DNA of 64,000 bases from Megasphaera sp. AM44-1BH (GTDB lineage Bacteria; Bacillota; Negativicutes; Veillonellales; Megasphaeraceae), in NCBI RefSeq assembly GCF_003467125.1, contig NZ_QSFA01000011.1, positions 34,004 through 98,003 of the forward strand. The letters are read 5' to 3'. Shown here in pieces: positions 61,794 to 64,000 of this stretch. A program made the translations under genes and the position numbers. Below the pieces are notes generated by a model. It had not been told where the DNA came from and made no database searches. It was given only the letters and a program-made list of their open reading frames with translations. Positions within the stretch are counted from its first letter, which is position 1. Each line of letters begins with the position of its first letter.

Positions 61794-62822
61794 TTGGGTA
61801 TTACTATCGCAGCAACGATTTTTGTTTTCAGCCTCATCGTGTTTGTCCATGAATTCGGCCATTTTATCACGGCTAAATTATCGGGCATGCAGGTAGATGA
61901 ATTTGCTATCGGATTCGGCCCTAAAATCTATAGCTATCAATACGGTTCCACCCTGTATTCTCTGCGGGCCGTTCCTCTGGGCGGGTTCAACCGGATCCAG
62001 GGAATGACAGAACAGGAAGAATTAAATGAGAAATCCTTCCTCAATAAGAAAGTCCGCTATCGTCTGATTGTCATCGCTGCCGGGGCATTCATGAATTTTG
62101 TCCTGGCCATTGTCATCATATGGGGCGTCATGTTTACCGTGGGCACCCATGAAGTTTCGACCGAACCAGTCGTCGGCTCTGTCATGGAAAATTCGGCAGC
62201 TGCCCAGAGCGGTATGGAAACAGGGGACCGCATCGTCACCATCAGTGGCGTGCCAATCCGGGAGTGGAAAGACATTTCGAAGGCTGTCAATGATCACAGC
62301 AGGGACGTCCTTTCTGTCGTCGTCAACCGGAATGGTGAGGATGTGGATCTGACTATGGTTCCTACGTATGATACCCAGTCCAAGCGGGCGCTTATCGGAG
62401 TCGTTCCTGTCGTTACGCGCAAGCAGCACGGCTTTTTTGAGTCGTCATACATGGCAGTGGAGCGGACAGGGCAGATCTGCTATGCTATGGTGGCGGGCAT
62501 GTATGGCATGATCCGCGGCACGGAAAAGGCGGACCTGGCCGGTCCTCTGGGTGTAGCACAGCTGGCAGGGCAGGTAGCGTCTGTCGGATTTGTCAATCTG
62601 CTCATGTTTACGGCATTCCTCAGCATTAATCTGGGTATCCTCAATCTGCTCCCCATTCCGCTTCTGGACGGGGGCTATATCATCATGCTGATCATTGAAG
62701 GAATCACAGGACACCGGCTTCCCAAGCGGGCCTTGTACTATATCCAGATTGCCGGTATCATCATACTGGGATCGTTGTTTTTGTTTGCCATGATACAGGA
62801 TATTAGTCGTTTTAGCATATAG
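61794..62822 (+). CDS. rseP: RIP metalloprotease RseP
   Basis: A 342-residue site-2 protease. HEFGH at residues 19-23 lies in the first membrane segment; a single PDZ domain (VVGSVMENSAAAQSGMETGDRIVTI) and the C-terminal LNLLPIPLLDGGYI motif complete the zinc site. Start is TTG 61794 after GAAAGGTG. Directly in front of ispG. Confidence 0.94.
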   Translation: MGITIAATIFVFSLIVFVHEFGHFITAKLSGMQVDEFAIGFGPKIYSYQYGSTLYSLRAVPLGGFNRIQGMTEQEELNEKSFLNKKVRYRLIVIAAGAFMNFVLAIVIIWGVMFTVGTHEVSTEPVVGSVMENSAAAQSGMETGDRIVTISGVPIREWKDISKAVNDHSRDVLSVVVNRNGEDVDLTMVPTYDTQSKRALIGVVPVVTRKQHGFFESSYMAVERTGQICYAMVAGMYGMIRGTEKADLAGPLGVAQLAGQVASVGFVNLLMFTAFLSINLGILNLLPIPLLDGGYIIMLIIEGITGHRLPKRALYYIQIAGIIILGSLFLFAMIQDISRFSI

Positions 62823-62834
62823 GGGTAGTATACA

Positions 62835-63896
62835 ATGATTACACGAAGAACATCACGGCCCGTGACGCTGGGAGCAGTGACGGTCGGCGGTGCGGCGCCT
62901 GTTTCGGTGCAGACCATGTCTACTATCAATCCTGCCGATACCAGCCGGGCTATTGCAGACGTACAGCGTCTTTCTCGTCTGGGAGCAGAAATCATCCGCT
63001 TTGCCGTACCGGATAAAGCGGCGGCGCTGGCTTTGAAAGATGTCGTTGCGGCATCTCCTGTGCCCCTGGTAGCCGACATCCACTTTGACTATCAACTGGC
63101 ACTTTTGTCGGTAGACAGCGGAGTACAGGCCCTGCGGATCAACCCGGGCAATATCGGTTCTGATGAGCACGTAGTCAGAGTCGTAGAAAAAGTACGACCA
63201 TCGGGGATTCCCATCCGCATCGGCATCAATAGCGGCTCTCTTCCGGAAGACATCCTGAAAGAGTATGGAGGCCATCCTACTGCTGACGGCATGGTAGAAG
63301 GGGCATTGCGCCATATACGCATTCTGGAAAACATGGATTACCGGAACATGGTGATTTCACTCAAATCGTCCCAGGTTCCGCTCATGATCGAAGCCTATGA
63401 AAAATTGGCAGCCAAGGTACCTTATGCCCTTCATCTGGGCGTCACCGAGGCAGGGCTGGCCAGTACGGGAACGATAAAATCAGCTATCGGCATCGGGACG
63501 CTTCTCTATGAAGGAATCGGAGATACAATCCGTGTATCCCTTACCGATGATCCGGCCAAAGAAATCAAGGCTGGTCAGGATATCCTGAGTGCTCTCGGTC
63601 TGCGCCAGTTCGGGCCGGTCCTTATTTCCTGTCCTACGTGCGGACGGACACAGGTTCATCTCATCGAGCTGGCAAAAGAAGTCGAAGCGGCTCTGCAGGG
63701 GATTACGGCTCCACTAAAGATTGCCGTCATGGGCTGCGTCGTCAATGGCCCGGGTGAAGCCCGTGAGGCTGATTTTGGCATTGCCGGCGGCAATGGCAAG
63801 GGAATCATCTTTTCCCACGGACAGGTACTGCGGACCGTGACAGAAGATAAGCTGGTGGACTCACTGCTGGAAGAAATAAAAAAATCCATATCGTAG
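62835..63896 (+). CDS. ispG: 4-hydroxy-3-methylbut-2-enyl-diphosphate synthase
   Basis: A 353-residue Fe-S enzyme of the MEP pathway. TIM-barrel front (VSVQTMSTINPADTSRAIADV, LVADIHFDYQLAL, RINPGNIG) and iron-sulfur end with SCPTCGRTQVHL and GCVVNGPGEAREAD carrying the three cluster cysteines. ATG 62835 lies 12 bases after rseP, with AGGGGTAG upstream. Confidence 0.96.
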   Translation: MITRRTSRPVTLGAVTVGGAAPVSVQTMSTINPADTSRAIADVQRLSRLGAEIIRFAVPDKAAALALKDVVAASPVPLVADIHFDYQLALLSVDSGVQALRINPGNIGSDEHVVRVVEKVRPSGIPIRIGINSGSLPEDILKEYGGHPTADGMVEGALRHIRILENMDYRNMVISLKSSQVPLMIEAYEKLAAKVPYALHLGVTEAGLASTGTIKSAIGIGTLLYEGIGDTIRVSLTDDPAKEIKAGQDILSALGLRQFGPVLISCPTCGRTQVHLIELAKEVEAALQGITAPLKIAVMGCVVNGPGEAREADFGIAGGNGKGIIFSHGQVLRTVTEDKLVDSLLEEIKKSIS

Positions 63897-63918
63897 TAAA
63901 TGTAGTAAATGAAGAAAT

Positions 63919-63960
63919 GCACTGACAGACAGAATATATTCGTTTGCCAGTGCTTTTTTT
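63919..63960 (+). terminator. Terminator after ispG
   Basis: GCACTG (63919-63924) pairs with CAGTGC (63948-63953), inner pairs irregular, followed by seven T. Ends the rpsB-ispG block. Confidence 0.75.
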
Positions 63961-64000
63961 GGGTCTAGTCCAACTTTTGTGGTTGGGCTAGACCTTTTTT
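63961..64000 (+). terminator. Second strong terminator at window end
   Basis: GGTCTAGTCCAAC (63962-63974) pairs with GTTGGGCTAGACC (63982-63994) with one G-U, seven-base loop TTTTGTG, then TTTTTT to the window end. May belong to the same transcript end or to a repeat continuing outside the window. Confidence 0.75.

Noticed and set aside
1..64000. CRISPR arrays, rRNA genes, insertion sequences
   Set aside because: No regularly spaced repeats, no rRNA signatures and no transposase-like protein were found on reading both strands; the only repeats are short.

Overview
The window looks like a chromosome segment from an anaerobic member of the Firmicutes with Negativicutes-like (Veillonellaceae/Megasphaera-like) gene content. 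This placement is an inference from gene order and protein style, not from a marker search. Supporting signs are FMN and TPP riboswitches, a PASTA-domain Ser/Thr kinase, strong AGGAGG ribosome binding sites, radical-SAM/B12 proteins and a ThiC of the short cysteine-motif type. No CRISPR array, rRNA or insertion sequence was seen; there is one tRNA.

Bases 1 to about 9312 are the right-hand end of a prophage, or possibly a phage-tail-like particle locus, with a PBSX/Mu-style contractile tail. In order it carries a tail hub protein with a peptidase domain (cut by the window edge), DUF2577, DUF2634, baseplate J and DUF2313 proteins, two tail-fibre proteins, an Mtd-N-like protein, a large DUF6273 protein, XkdX, small coiled-coil and membrane proteins of the lysis type, and an amidase endolysin. 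The DUF6273 protein has the layout of a diversity-generating retroelement (DGR) target. It is followed by a perfect hairpin and an avd-like gene, but the reverse transcriptase has been reduced to its C-terminal ~100 residues and spliced out of frame onto avd. No template repeat is visible. The DGR therefore appears to be a fossil. A tRNA-Arg(CCG), whose 3' end faces the phage, marks the likely attachment site.

Bases 9.5-28.6 kb form a long run of housekeeping genes on the + strand. They cover tRNA thiolation (cysteine desulfurase, mnmA), translation and repair (lepA, hemW, priA, def, fmt, DUF116, rsmB, rlmN), PP2C phosphatase and PASTA kinase signalling, rsgA and rpe, then an FMN-riboswitch-controlled ribD-ribE-ribH cluster without ribBA.

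Bases 28.6-34.6 kb hold a DUF6173 gene on the - strand, hslO, and a methylthioadenosine/S-adenosylhomocysteine salvage cluster (phosphorylase, mtnA, ahcY, mtaD). Bases 34.7-41.3 kb are a cell-elongation operon (mreB, mreC, mreD, mrdA, a MinD-like ATPase with an unusual tail, rodA). Bases 41.3-46.6 kb hold a B12/radical-SAM pair with rng, then a secreted lipase. After a SIMPL-domain gene on the - strand comes TPP-riboswitch-controlled thiC.

Bases 49.3-54.7 kb hold polyphosphate metabolism: ppx on the - strand, then a divergent degenerate Ppx-like paralogue directly upstream of ppk. A 3D-domain cell-wall protein and a MobA-like gene follow. Bases 56.7-64 kb are the conserved rpsB-tsf-pyrH-frr-uppS-cdsA-rseP-ispG block, with dxr missing from its usual place and an unknown 79-residue gene between frr and uppS.
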